DNA of 64,000 nt from Stomorhina lunata (GCA_933228675.1 OW121742.1:33076534-33140533); one strand, 5' to 3'. Counted from the stretch's first letter, positions 52,058 to 62,990 are shown. Made by a program: numbers and translations. The notes: generated from the letters alone by a model not told the origin.

Positions 52058-53080
52058 ATAGTCAAAGATAAAGTTAAATTGGATACTTTAGAGTGTTGGC
52101 TATAAACTACTATCAAAATTTAATCAAAATTAAAATATTAAGAAAAATCATTTTTGGCCGCTTTTTACCACAGTGCAATGTCACTTTTTTGCTGTTTTGA
52201 GTTATTCATTTCAATAGATTCCCTTCTTTTTTATTTTTTATTTGGCTTCAACAGATAATCTCTAACTTAACTCAGAACATATTTATAAGAGTTTTTCTTC
52301 GCAATGTTACTATGAACTTATATGAGAATAAAAACTTTAAATCAAATTTTCTCAAAACTAGTTATTTTGACATTGGCCTTTTTACCACTAAGCCACAGAA
52401 ATCTAAGAAAACTTTTAAGATTTTTTTTTCATAATACTAGAAAAGTATTAGGTGATTAGGGAATTTTTTTTTTTAAGTGCTGGTTACTCTTGCTAAGCTA
52501 TTAGTACAGCTTATTCAACATAGATTAAGCACCTTGATAGACTTAAACCTTAGCTCGAACCCTTATGATATAATACAACTTATAGACATTTTGCTTGATG
52601 TGGAGAATTTGCCACATGGATCTACTGGGCATGAATATGCGTATGTATGCCTGCAAACTTACTTGCATTTTAAAATGGCGTATATTGTTTATTGTAGAAA
52701 ATATGAAATATTTCAAGAATTAAAAAATACCACACACACATACGTAACTATTGTGAGCAAATATAACTTTATACGTTTTATTTTTTTTTTTTTTTTTAAT
52801 TTTTCACATTTTATTTGTAGATAGAAAAGATACCACAGACAATGGCATTGTCTCGTTACTGCGATTTAAAATAACAAGTATTTTATTGCTATTTAAAAGC
52901 AATATTAAATATTAATTTAAAGAAAATAAAAGGAAATGTAGTTCTTTCTTGTTTAGAATAGAATCATATGAGATTCACTTTTAAATTTATTTTAAGTGAA
53001 ATAGGGTTCAGTTTAAATTTTATTTTAAATAAGATATTTACATACTAAATAGTCTTAGATTAAAAAGAGGAAAATAAAGG
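52058..53080 (+). repeat. 1,023-bp tandem duplication, unit 1
   Basis: By eye this unit is identical to 53081-54103, including a 17-T homopolymer. Shared letters at the breaks (GATAGTC at the left edge, GGATAGTC at the junction, GGATTGT after unit 2) leave about 3 bases of microhomology. Confidence 0.9.
52478..52640 (+). CDS. Candidate coding exon of unknown gene (copy 1)
   Basis: A pyrimidine tract and AAG end at 52477, and ATGC|GTATGT gives a strong donor after 52640. The 163-base interval is open in one frame and encodes a leucine-rich stretch of 54 residues: VTLAKLLVQLIQHRLS, then LNLSSNPYDIIQLIDILLD, then ENLPHGSTGHEYA. It is predicted helical, with no signal peptide or transmembrane run. 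Codon and base content are richer than the surroundings. The open frame itself continues to 52824, but the extension is AT-driven. I do not recognise the family. It could be an internal exon of a large helical-repeat protein, or an old element fragment. No neighbouring exon is visible in this window. Confidence 0.35.
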
Positions 53081-54103
53081 ATAGTCAAAGATAAAGTTAA
53101 ATTGGATACTTTAGAGTGTTGGCTATAAACTACTATCAAAATTTAATCAAAATTAAAATATTAAGAAAAATCATTTTTGGCCGCTTTTTACCACAGTGCA
53201 ATGTCACTTTTTTGCTGTTTTGAGTTATTCATTTCAATAGATTCCCTTCTTTTTTATTTTTTATTTGGCTTCAACAGATAATCTCTAACTTAACTCAGAA
53301 CATATTTATAAGAGTTTTTCTTCGCAATGTTACTATGAACTTATATGAGAATAAAAACTTTAAATCAAATTTTCTCAAAACTAGTTATTTTGACATTGGC
53401 CTTTTTACCACTAAGCCACAGAAATCTAAGAAAACTTTTAAGATTTTTTTTTCATAATACTAGAAAAGTATTAGGTGATTAGGGAATTTTTTTTTTTAAG
53501 TGCTGGTTACTCTTGCTAAGCTATTAGTACAGCTTATTCAACATAGATTAAGCACCTTGATAGACTTAAACCTTAGCTCGAACCCTTATGATATAATACA
53601 ACTTATAGACATTTTGCTTGATGTGGAGAATTTGCCACATGGATCTACTGGGCATGAATATGCGTATGTATGCCTGCAAACTTACTTGCATTTTAAAATG
53701 GCGTATATTGTTTATTGTAGAAAATATGAAATATTTCAAGAATTAAAAAATACCACACACACATACGTAACTATTGTGAGCAAATATAACTTTATACGTT
53801 TTATTTTTTTTTTTTTTTTTAATTTTTCACATTTTATTTGTAGATAGAAAAGATACCACAGACAATGGCATTGTCTCGTTACTGCGATTTAAAATAACAA
53901 GTATTTTATTGCTATTTAAAAGCAATATTAAATATTAATTTAAAGAAAATAAAAGGAAATGTAGTTCTTTCTTGTTTAGAATAGAATCATATGAGATTCA
54001 CTTTTAAATTTATTTTAAGTGAAATAGGGTTCAGTTTAAATTTTATTTTAAATAAGATATTTACATACTAAATAGTCTTAGATTAAAAAGAGGAAAATAA
54101 AGG
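53081..54103 (+). repeat. 1,023-bp tandem duplication, unit 2
   Basis: Head-to-tail copy of 52058-53080 with no difference seen by eye. Confidence 0.9.
53501..53663 (+). CDS. Candidate coding exon of unknown gene (copy 2)
   Basis: Exactly repeats the 52478-52640 interval with the same acceptor-like and donor-like flanks. If both were used, splicing exon 1 to exon 2 would shift the frame: 163 bases is not a multiple of three. The duplication would therefore be disruptive unless one copy is skipped. Confidence 0.3.
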
Positions 54104-54483
54104 ATTGTATAGGAGTTTATAAGACTATAAGTTTGATTCAGAGTGATTCTCAGGGTTATGTGGCTTTATTTCCTATGCGATCAGTCTCCATTTTTTGAGT
54201 TTACTATCGCTTTTAGTCTGTAAGAATTATTGTATAGCTTTAAGACCCTAAAGTATTTTAAGTAGGATCCGCCCTCTTTTGGGTTTTAAAAGAAATTCTT
54301 TTATATGCTTGTATTTTATTATTAAATCTTTTTGAAAAGAAAATAACAATAAGTAATCAAATCCTAATCTAAAAAAATGTTATATAGAGTTTGCCAGTGC
54401 AGCTCTATTGAAGATTTATTAAAATTTGAAGAAAATTAGTGAAATAAGAGTTACAAAATTTAATCAATAATGCGATAGTCTAA
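54104..54483. other. Spacer, no gene seen
   Basis: Nothing recognised. Confidence 0.5.
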
Positions 54484-54595
54484 CACATTTCCATAAAAAG
54501 TGAAAAGCATCCTTCTTTTCCTCATTGCAACACCTGCATATATCACTATTCTTTACTCTTAGGGTAGCATAGTCGCTAACAATCCTTTTCTATTT
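54484..54595 (-). pseudogene. Non-LTR retrotransposon C-terminal fragment
   Basis: The minus-strand frame reads VSDYATLRVKNSDICRCC then NEEKKDAFHFLWKC. This resembles the CRSC-DEEEET-EHLL-C tail found after the RNase H domain in insect non-LTR elements. Only about 35 residues are recognisable; sequence up to 55550 on this strand may be related but no motif stands out. Confidence 0.45.
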
Positions 54596-55560
54596 GACTA
54601 TATCGAGCGATGTTAGGCTAACGTCATTCCACAAATAGTTTGCTGCTCGAAATATCTATTAGTAACTTATTAACAAATTAACAATGTTAGGATTAATACT
54701 TGCAATTTAATTAAAAAATGAAGCCTGAAGGTATGCAATGCTTTTTTATTATAAGCAATGCTTTTGACTTATTTTTACTAAATTTTGATTTTTTCAAACG
54801 ATAGACAAATGTTAGTGAATTTTTTTAGCTAATTCGATAGAAAAGCCTTTTATTTTTCATTTTATTATACCGAGAGCACTGAGGTAAACCGAGCTAACTT
54901 ACTTTTTCTCCAACGAAAACAGCCAATGCTGAATTTTATTGGACAATTTTGATGCGCTCATATCTTCCAAACTACGTTGATTTTTGAAAGTGGAATAATG
55001 CTTTTTGCAGCAGAAATACCATAGTTTGACGGCCTCACCCCTCTAAATTCCTACGAACCGCTTGTCTAGCAATGCTGGTATTTGGCCTCTGAAGTATGTG
55101 GGCTATCTTCCGCCATTTCCGCTGATATACCTTTATAAAAACAGGGTTTAGTAGATCTTCATTTGCTATGCCATAAGGCTACCAGATAATAAGGTTTTGC
55201 CGTACGTATTTATTTGCAAAGGATTGCAGGCATATTTCAATGGCATTTGTGCTTTTTAAAGTTTCACAGCCGTACTATGCACTTGATATTCGATTCGTAT
55301 ATTCGTAAATTACTTAGGTTTCACCATTACATAATTATATTTTCTTAAGAAAATATGTTAGTTTTGTTTAGATTGGTATTACTCGGCTTCCAGGCAGTTT
55401 TAATTTGGTCGCAACCTTGTGATACAATGTATCTGCTTCTGTCCTGAATTTGTTGACTTACATTGTCGAAAATGAAGTCAAGTTTGATCCTCGGAAATAT
55501 TATATACTTTAATTTTTATCTGATCCAGTTTGACCTCAATTTTGTAATCTTGAACAGAGA
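54596..55560. other. Complex spacer, probably decayed retrotransposon, unresolved
   Basis: Higher complexity than the surrounding DNA, with several broken frames on both strands. No motif can be placed with confidence. Confidence 0.35.
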
Positions 55561-55564
55561 GGAT

Positions 55565-55956
55565 TATTTGTTAAAATCCTCAAAACCTCTGCCCAAATAA
55601 TTACTGGTGACATTAGGACAACTCCTTCAAAGGCAATCTTTACTATGCTAAGCTGGCTTTCGGTTAAGCTAATGGCTTAAAACGGAATTCTTTACTTAGC
55701 TATTAGGCTTAGCATTGCTGGAGAATGGTCTCCTTCATCTATAGATCACTTCACTTTTTTGGATAATCTGAGAACTATCCCCAAAAACATAGACTACTGC
55801 ATTCCTACCCCATTCTTTGACCACTCCTCTACTGTAGATATCTCTGGTGCTCAAATCGACCCTAGAGTTAACACCCTAAAGATATATACGGATGGATCCA
55901 AATCAAATCTCACTGTTGGGGACGAAAATATAATTTCAGCTCCCAAAACTCTGTAG
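55565..55956 (+). pseudogene. Non-LTR retrotransposon: end of RT domain and start of RNase H
   Basis: The frame reads IITGDIRTTPSKAIFTMLSW, SVKLMA-stop-NGILYLAIRLS, GEWSP, then KIYTDGSKSN. ITGAIRTTP.KAL..LL.WLPVDLMA is typical of the region between the reverse transcriptase thumb and RNase H. The D of TDGSK (55886-55900) corresponds to the first RNase H catalytic aspartate. A stop in LMA-stop and a TAG soon after TDGSK show it is dead. It continues in fragments at 57244-57835 on the same strand, on the far side of a minisatellite array. Confidence 0.7.
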
Positions 55957-56039
55957 TATTTTAAAGACTTAAATTTCAACCATCTATAGGGTAAGCAAAT
56001 TTCTCAGGTACCAGCGAATATACTACACAGATATTCATT

Positions 56040-56430
56040 TTTGTACGGACATTCTTGTCCGTATTTTTTGTATAGAAAAATTTTGAACACGAAATCTTTA
56101 TATAAACAATTGTTTTTGTATGTATAGAAAAATTAAACATTTTTAGTATAGAAAAATGTTTAATATAAGATTTTTTGTTTAGAAGAATTTTTAATATTAG
56201 ATCTTTTATATAGGGAAATTTTGAGTAGGATTTTTTTTTTTTTTTTTCTTGTAGAAAAATTTTCAATATGAAATTTATTCTATAGAAAAATTTTCAATAA
56301 TTTTTTTTTAATATTCGGCTGCTTGTGATATATTTTGACTATTCTGGTTTTTTGCCGATTTCTGAAAATTTACTGCCGATTTTTTTTTTTTTTTTTTGAA
56401 AAATATGCCGATTTTTCACGAAAAATTTTA
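56040..56430 (+). repeat. Degenerate AT-rich repeats
   Basis: Irregular units of TATAGAAAAATTTT with AATATRAGATYTTT linkers (56060-56310), then three TGCCGATTT phrases (56344-56415). They form the ragged left edge of the 28-bp array. Confidence 0.55.
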
Positions 56431-57236
56431 CTAAAGAAAAATTTTGATCAAAATTTTACTAAAGGCAAATATTGATCAAAATTTGAATGAAGAAAAATTT
56501 TGATCAAAATTTTACTAAAGACAAATTTTGATCCAAATTTTATTAAAGACAAATTTTGATGAAAATTTTACTAAAGACAAATTTTGATCAAAATTTTACT
56601 TAAAACAAATTTTGATCAAAATTTTACTAAAGTCAATTTAGACCAAATTTTAATAAAGACAAATATTGATCAAAATTGTACTAAAGACATACTTTCATCA
56701 TAATTTTACTAAAGAAAAATTTTGATCAAAATTTTACTAAAGGCAAATATTGATCAAAATTTGAATAAAGAAAAATTTTGATCAAAATTTTACTAAAGAC
56801 AAATTTTGATCAAAATTTTAATAAAGGAAAATTTTGATCAAAATTTTACTAATGACAAATTTTGATCCAAATTTTATTAAAAACAAGTACTGATCAAAAT
56901 TGTACTAAAGACATATTTTGATAAAAATTTTACTAAAGACAAATTTTGATCAAAATTTAGCTAAAGACAAATTTTGATCCAAATTTTATTAAAGACAAAT
57001 TTTGATCAAAATTTTACTTAAGACAAATTTTGATCAAAATTTTACTAAAGTCAATTATGACCAAATTTTACTAAAGACATATTTTCAACAAAATTTTACT
57101 AAAAAGAAATTTTGATCAAAATTTTACTAAATATAAATTTTAATGAAATAAACTTAAGACAATTTTTGATCAAAATTTACCACAGACATTTTTTGATAAA
57201 AATTTTACTAAAGACAAATTTTGATCAAAATTTTAA
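56431..57236 (+). repeat. 28-bp minisatellite array with TTTTGATCAAAA core
   Basis: About 28 units of AAATTTTGATCAAAATTTTA then CTAAAGAC. The core is a perfect palindrome with GATC at its centre. AAATTTT, then TCAAAATTTTACT, can be aligned with the AAATTTTTCAAAAATTTACT part of the 29-bp unit. The array separates two parts of a retrotransposon remnant. Confidence 0.9.
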
Positions 57237-57243
57237 CGAAGAC

Positions 57244-57445
57244 AATTTTAACTGATGATTTTATTCTGGCAGTTCTATCCCCTGGGTATATGGTCACAAC
57301 AATGTACCAGAATAATCTTAAAAACTTCTTGATCTCCTCAGTCAGGAGGATAATGACCGTTATCAACCTGCAAATTGGTCATTCTTCTTCTTTTGTTATC
57401 CTTGACTCCCAGTGGAGCATAGGGCCTCATTTTGTCATTAGGTAG
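57244..57445 (+). pseudogene. Possible non-LTR retrotransposon fragment
   Basis: NFLISSVRRIMTVINLQIGH resembles the LLSLSRRDLRIVVGLLTGH segment that precedes the zinc-binding tail in RNase H-bearing elements. The rest is not recognised. A second tail follows at 57493, so this could be a separate copy. Confidence 0.35.
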
Positions 57446-57492
57446 TTTATATTTAGGTGCACAGAAACATTTAGGTTCACAGAACAGTAGTC

Positions 57493-57835
57493 TTGGTCAC
57501 CCTACCGCGCCATAGGCTAGCACTCATCGAGCACTGCATAATTGGATTTCATGCTAGAAGACTTATTTTTCAAAGCAATGACTACTATAGAAGTTGTCAA
57601 AACGTCAAGATGGAAGAAACTGTTGCACATCTCTTCTGGCACTGCTCAGCCCTTGCTGTTCTTAGGACTCTTTATTTCGGCTACCCGTTTCTGTACGATT
57701 TATCAGAGGTTCCGATTTCCAACATTCGTAATATAGGCTTATATGCTCACCTCTCTTCACTTTCTAGGACCCAAGTGAAGCAGACTCTGCTATGTACCAC
57801 CTGCTTAACCCAAGCTTACCTTGTTACCTTGAATA
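57493..57835 (+). pseudogene. Non-LTR retrotransposon C-terminal tail and 3' UTR
   Basis: The frame reads HRLALIEHCIIGFHARRL, NDYYRSCQNVKMEETVAHLF, HCSALAVLRTL and PFLYDLSEVPISN. It matches the known pattern LTGHC-IG-HARR-G--ND-CRSC-EEEET-EHLLC-CPAL---R---G-PF-DLSEV with several key residues changed (CR.SC to SC, CPAL to CSAL). The frame then runs open to 58131 without homology. GACCCAAGTGAAGC and ACCACCTGCTTAACCC at 57770-57815 resemble the 3' UTR of the copy at 37.4 kb. Confidence 0.7.
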
Positions 57836-59440
57836 TTATTATGAGTATTATTTTAAAATTTTCTGTTGGATGCTCTCTGCGACAACGGCTAACCACATTA
57901 GACCTTATATTTCTATTACAAAGTGCCTTGATATTGACATTTTCTTTGAAGATAATTCAAAAAGAAAAAGTGTATTTCAAGCTTAATTTTGAAAGTTCTG
58001 TTCCCTTCGAATCTAAAAAAAATGCACCAGTTCACTTGAAACTCTATTGTTCTGAAATAGATCAATTTCAACTCTTACACGTATACTTTTTTTTCTTTTT
58101 TAATACTTATTATAAGTTAATTCAATTCTAATGGAAAAAGTTTACTTCAAAACTAAATCTTTAAACTTAAAAATTAAACGGGTCACAATTTGTTATTATT
58201 TAATATTTTTGTTATTATTTTAAAACTGAATTAAAATTTAAATTATGACTAATAACCAGATAGTAAAAATATTAATAACTTTTTTTAAGTAAAATATATT
58301 GTAATTTAAAATAAAAGGCTGTAACAAAATTCGATTCAACAATGTTGACTATAACAAACTAGCCCTGCATTTGAAATCTCTTTTACATATACATATACAC
58401 AAATATTCATAGATCGAATATAAAATGCATACATACAAATGAATGCAACATGTCCGGTTTTGCTCATAAATCATTTTATAATCAATTTTCTGATGGCATG
58501 TTTGCTTCAAACACACACACACTCACAATCATATGTCCATATATAAAAATGCCATCGATGAGATTGTAGACTACTTATTCAGTGGCATGCATCATATTCA
58601 GTATGTTATAGGATAAAGGGTGATTAAAAACAAGGACAAAAAAATTAAAAATACAATAGATTAGTTAAATACTAGGGCTTTACAATGACGAATTGCTGGA
58701 AAATTCTTAATTTAAAATAACAATCAGATACCCTAAACTATTACTAATCAACTATTATTTATCAGACAAAACTTATTTTGGTCTGAATTCATCATAAAAT
58801 ACGATAGTGTAATATAATTATAGACATTGCCCTTATTAGTTGAAAGAACTTACTAAGGATTTTCCAATCTATTAAGCTTAGCTAAAAATGTAAAATTTTC
58901 AGAACTATTTCATTTAAAACCCTTTTTGTGGATTCTTAATACTTGTAATCCCTATCACTTTCAAAATAACCCTTTTCTCAACAAGAGCACTCGTTTGGTC
59001 ATCGTAACACAACTCATCTCATCTGTTCACTTGTTGGTACAAGTGGCCACAGAAACGCTTTCCAAGTGTTAATAAATGAAAAATATACTGCATTTGAATG
59101 TTTGCCACCAAAAAAAAACACACAGAAACAAAAAGAAAAAAAGACGAAAAACTACGACAAAAGAAACAAAAATGTGTGGAGTTAAAAGTTAAACAAAAAA
59201 TTAAAACAAGCAAGAAAAATATGGATATGAAGTTCCTGTCATGAAAAATAAAATGAAATTATGTATAGAAATAAGTACAAACATACATACGTATATATCT
59301 ACGTTCGAAAAATATCCTGCATAGACACTTAATAAAAATGTTTGTTGCTTTTTCGCACTCAATTGTGGGTACCCTACATGAAATAAATGAGGAAGTCACG
59401 TTGAAATATATTCTTAAAGAAATGAATTATTTTGAACTTT
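57836..59440. other. AT-rich spacer, no gene seen
   Basis: CA-rich run at 58511-58526. No coding frame with a recognisable motif once the open tail to 58131 is set aside. Confidence 0.5.
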
Positions 59441-59690
59441 CCCAGTAAAACTTTTCATTACCAAATAATGAGTTAAACAGTTAAACTATTGAACACGAAC
59501 TACTTACTCATTCGCTGTTTAAGTCATTACATTAACATGGGGATGTCATTGGAGGCAAGTACTTACTAATTGCAGAAAAGTAATGACTTGGGTAAGCAAT
59601 TTGAAAGCAACAACAACAACAGCAACAACTTTTTTGTTATTGTTTTATTAAAAACATATATTTTTAAACGAAATACAATATTTTTTTTAT

Positions 59691-59760
59691 GATCCCATGT
59701 GGGCTCGAACCCAGACCCTCCGACTGCTAGGCAGAGACTCTTCCACTGAGCTACTTCATA
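59691..59760 (-). ncRNA. tRNA-derived SINE head or tRNA pseudogene (Ala-AGC-like)
   Basis: The minus strand has box A TAGCTCAGTGG (59743-59753) and box B GGTTCGAGCCC (59701-59711) at normal spacing, a D stem GCTC/GAGT, and an anticodon-like loop CTAGCAG with AGC in place. The T arm pairs TGGG with CCCA around a 6-base loop. The anticodon stem has a mismatch and the acceptor stem does not close, so it is unlikely to be a functional tRNA. It ends in CATGGGATCATAAAAAAAA. A second, more decayed copy lies at 60569-60636. Confidence 0.6.
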
Positions 59761-60568
59761 TGTTGAAAACTTAGCAGCTATAATTAATATAAACAATTTT
59801 TATTTTTAAATCCAAAATCATGTGAAAATAACTTTGTTTTTCCCTGCTTTTTTTTGCCTTGTTGTAATTTTTGGAAAAATATTTTTATACGATTTTTTGT
59901 AATTATTTTAAAACTTTTTTAAAATTATTTTAAAACTTAAACAATTTAAATCTTCTTTTTTGTATAAGTTTTTACATAAGATTGACTCTTACTTACTTAA
60001 ATGTTACAACCTGTTAAGGTCAAAGTCCGAGCATATTTTAGAATTCCATGGATTTCGATCTAGTGCGAATATTCTCCAATTTTATAGGCCAGGCTTTGAA
60101 AAATGTTCCTCTACTTGGTCTTTCTATCGAAGTTTCGGATATCCTCCTCTAACACTAGGTAGTGGGACATTTCAATTCTAATTTTATCCTCTTCATTGTA
60201 TTTTTTTCAAGAGAGCGTAATCCTAACCCATTTTTATCGATCTTATGGGACAACTCTCGGATAATGTTAACTCACAATATTAATGGGTGTTAAATTTGCT
60301 CCCCGGGTGATACCATGAGGAGGTGTGTGTCCACAGTTGAGATGAAGGATGACCCAGATAAGTTGGGCTTATCAAGTTAAGACCAATTAGAATCGTGTTT
60401 GGTATTCAACATCCCCTACATAATCAAAATTGACTCATGATGGTATTTTTTCATTAACGTGAGTTAGTTTTACAAATTTTTTTACAGAAGATAATATTTA
60501 AGTTCTTAAAATTCAAAAATCATTTAAAAAGACTCTTTTAATAAAAAAAAAAACTAAAAAAAATTGTT

Positions 60569-60636
60569 GCCCTTGGTGTGATTTAAACCGGGGCCATTCA
60601 GTTTAAATTACCATCTTAATTACAAATAAGTACTTC
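60569..60636 (-). ncRNA. Decayed second tRNA-like SINE head
   Basis: Aligns end to end with 59691-59760: both start GAAGTA, share a box B-like GGTTTAAATCA (60579-60589) followed by CACA and GGG, and are followed by an A/T-rich run. Box A is no longer recognisable. Confidence 0.4.
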
Positions 60637-60729
60637 TGTAATAACTTATTATTTATTCGGATGGTATGTTGTAGTCGTTACAAGGCAACCAGTTATCAGA
60701 GTACTTGCCATTACCAAAGTTTTGCTGGG

Positions 60730-61571
60730 TTATTTTTAATAAAAGTTTTAATTTTTAGCTTTATTTGAATTCTGTTCTAAACTGGTTCGTTATGAACTTT
60801 GTTTAATATCAACCGTTTATAATATTTTTAAACGCTATTTTAAATGGACTATAACTACTCTATATAATCTTGATACTTTTAACTTAAATTTCAAACGAAA
60901 TTGTTAATTTTTAATAGTAATCAAAACGAACCATTTGAAGTTTATTCCACTATAATACACTATAATCTTCAACGATTAATATTAAATTGTTTTTTATATG
61001 AAATTAATGCAGTTTCTTAATCCTTAAAGAAAGTTTGTGCCACTTTAGCACCTTCACTTGGGTTGCCAATGCTTTTATGTAGTAAAAGGAGTAGGGAATA
61101 TAAGATAAGATAATAAATGATAGTTCGGTGCTATAAATGAGCAACTTTTGTAAAAATCTGGAAAGCAATCTAGTGGCGGTTATAGACCTAGATGACCACA
61201 TACAAACACGTACAAAATTTCGAGTTATTCGCAAAAAACTATTTTCTGGTAGGTGGTAGTACTTTAGTACCTCCAACTTTCCCATTTGCAAAGCGATTTT
61301 AAAATTTTAAACAGTTTAAGAAAGACAATGGATCAAGCTTTCACAAGTTGTTTGCATAGGGCTTATATTCTAAGAATTAAATTAAGATTTTATCAAAAGT
61401 TTCGATATTTTTAAAAAGTTTTTCTTAATCAAAAAATAACAAAATAGTCGGGATGTAAATATTATTCAAAAAGAAGTGTATTTGCATTTGAATCCAAATC
61501 TGTTACATTTATTTATTAATGTAACAGACCAATTTATTGATAAAAAGCCAAAAAATGTTTGCGGAGAAACC
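60730..61571. other. AT-rich spacer with possible retrotransposon 3' end on the minus strand
   Basis: On the minus strand, GGCAACCCAAGTGAAGGTGC near 61060 contains the CCCAAGTGAAG phrase seen in the 3' UTRs at 37.4 and 57.8 kb. A 95-codon minus-strand open frame (61004-61291) overlaps it but shows no domain I recognise. Confidence 0.35.
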
Positions 61572-61634
61572 AAATTCCTCGACGCGTTTCGATGGTTGGT
61601 TAAGCCATCTCTTCAGGAGGATTATCCCCAATTT
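61572..61634 (-). ncRNA. Hammerhead self-cleaving ribozyme motif
   Basis: Read on the minus strand, the conserved hammerhead elements occur in order and spacing: stem I strand CCTC (61617-61620), core CTGAAGA matching CUGANGA (61610-61616), stem II GATGG (61605-61609) closed by a 9-base loop and CCATC (61591-61595) with the conserved G10.1-C11.1 pair, core GAAA (61587-61590), and a palindromic mini stem III ACGCGT whose A15.1 (61587) is the last A of GAAA and whose U16.1 is 61582. C17 is the predicted cleavage position (61581), followed by the closing stem I strand GAGG (61577-61580). An outer AAATT/AATTT helix (61630-61634 with 61572-61576) extends stem I across an internal bulge. Very short self-complementary stem III is known from retroelement-linked hammerheads, which tend to act as dimers. 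The flanks show no PLE or retrozyme proteins, so the host element is unknown. Activity is inferred, not shown. Confidence 0.75.
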
Positions 61635-61939
61635 AGACAGATCGAAAACCTCGCACTATTACTAAATTTACAAACATAACTTTTAGGAATTATGTTCATA
61701 AACCAAAAGTAAAAGCGTAGATTATCGACTGAACAAAACCAAACATTTTTCAGTTTTCATCTACCTTCACTTCCCACATTCTTGGAGTTTTTCTTAATCT
61801 TTAAAATTCGAAAGCAATTATTTGAACTTTTTTTTACAAAAAACCTATCTTGTTTTATACAGTTTTTTAAAGCTTATTCTTTAAAGAAAATTACCAGATA
61901 TTAGTCTTAGATATCGGTTTACATTTACAGATACTTTTG
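61635..61939. other. AT-rich spacer, no gene seen
   Basis: Nothing recognised. Confidence 0.5.
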
Positions 61940-62125
61940 ATTTAAAAGTAAAATCGGATACAAACCGGCTGAGCTATGGATCGATATGTTGACAAACCTC
62001 ATTAGAGTCGACTTTTTGGTATAATTCTTAAATTTGGACGTATTTCTGAAATTTTTGTTGCCTACAACCCAAGCTAAGTCATTTCCGAGTTTTTTTGTTG
62101 TAAAAAGAGTGTAATGAATTGTTAA
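61940..62125 (+). repeat. Dispersed repeat, copy 2
   Basis: AAAATCGGATACAAACCGG, then TATAATTCTTAAATTTGGAC, then TTCCGAGTTTTTTTGTTG and GTGTAAT, in the same order as at 25751-25905. Orientation is the same in both copies. Confidence 0.6.
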
Positions 62126-62990
62126 AGAATGTCTTTGATACTAATAGTTCTGCATTATCATCACAGACGGTCAAATGGATTAGTCATCAAATAAACCACA
62201 TGTAATTATGGCAGTGGAGAAAGCTCAAAACCATCGCGCAATTTTTCAAGAGCTTTTGAATTAATTAAAAATAACATATACACATTTAATCGACTGAAAT
62301 GTTAGTTGTACTTCATTATTTTATCGCTACTATAATGGTATGTACGCAAATGACCATAACTTTATAGTAGAATACTCTCTCTATAATATCGGCCAATATC
62401 TTACCAAAAATTTCTTTAATATTGGATTTTGTTGCATGACAAATATGTACCTGTACCTACAAACATAAGCCTTAACATAGCCCCACAAATACAAGCCTAA
62501 AGCCATAAAATTGTACGATTGATTAAGGCATCCTCACTTCGGCACTATTGAAACCTCATATAAGCCCATTACAAAAACAAATTAGATACATTTGATACTA
62601 GTAACGTTCTATTCCTCGTGGTTTTAAAAAAAAATATAGTCCAATGTTGCTACCATCCTATTACCCGATATTAGATTTAATTTTTATACCCAGCGTCAAT
62701 AAGAAAGAGGGTATTTTAAAACTGTCGTTACATTTACAGTTCCCACAGTATTAACTTAAAAACCAAAAAGTATATGTGACTTTTTCTACAAAATGGACTT
62801 AGTATGTCATAAATGGTTTTGGACTTAAGAGTCAATTCTGGAACCTAAAAGGGTGTAGAACAAGATGAGATAAATAAGATTTCTGATAAATATTTATTTA
62901 CCCCATAAAAACGTATAAAATGAACTGAAATGAATCAACATCAATAAAAATGATAAATACATTAAAATTTTATTTCTTATTTTTCTCAAA
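62126..62990. other. Spacer with a Helitron-like 5' end scrap
   Basis: TTTTTATACCCAGCGTCAAT then AAGAGGGTATTTTAAAACTG at 62681-62725 resembles the 5' end hairpin of the Helitron-like elements. The remainder is unassigned. Confidence 0.45.

Larger units (their letters stand above)
59441..60729. mobile_element. Possible element with decayed inverted termini
   Basis: CCCAGTAAAACTTT at 59441 and its inverted partner AAAGTTTTGCTGGG ending at 60729 agree at 13 of 14 positions. AAGTACTTA occurs ~95-115 bases inside each end in inverted sense. Between them lie two tRNA-like heads and a moderately complex block at 60230-60440 (GGTGATACCATGAGGAGGTG, AAGGATGACCCAGATAAGTT) of unknown origin. No transposase frame seen. 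Confidence 0.3.

Noticed and set aside
59691..59760. Functional tRNA-Ala(AGC) gene
   Set aside because: Promoter boxes are good, but the acceptor stem does not pair and the anticodon stem and T loop deviate; a SINE head or pseudogene fits better.
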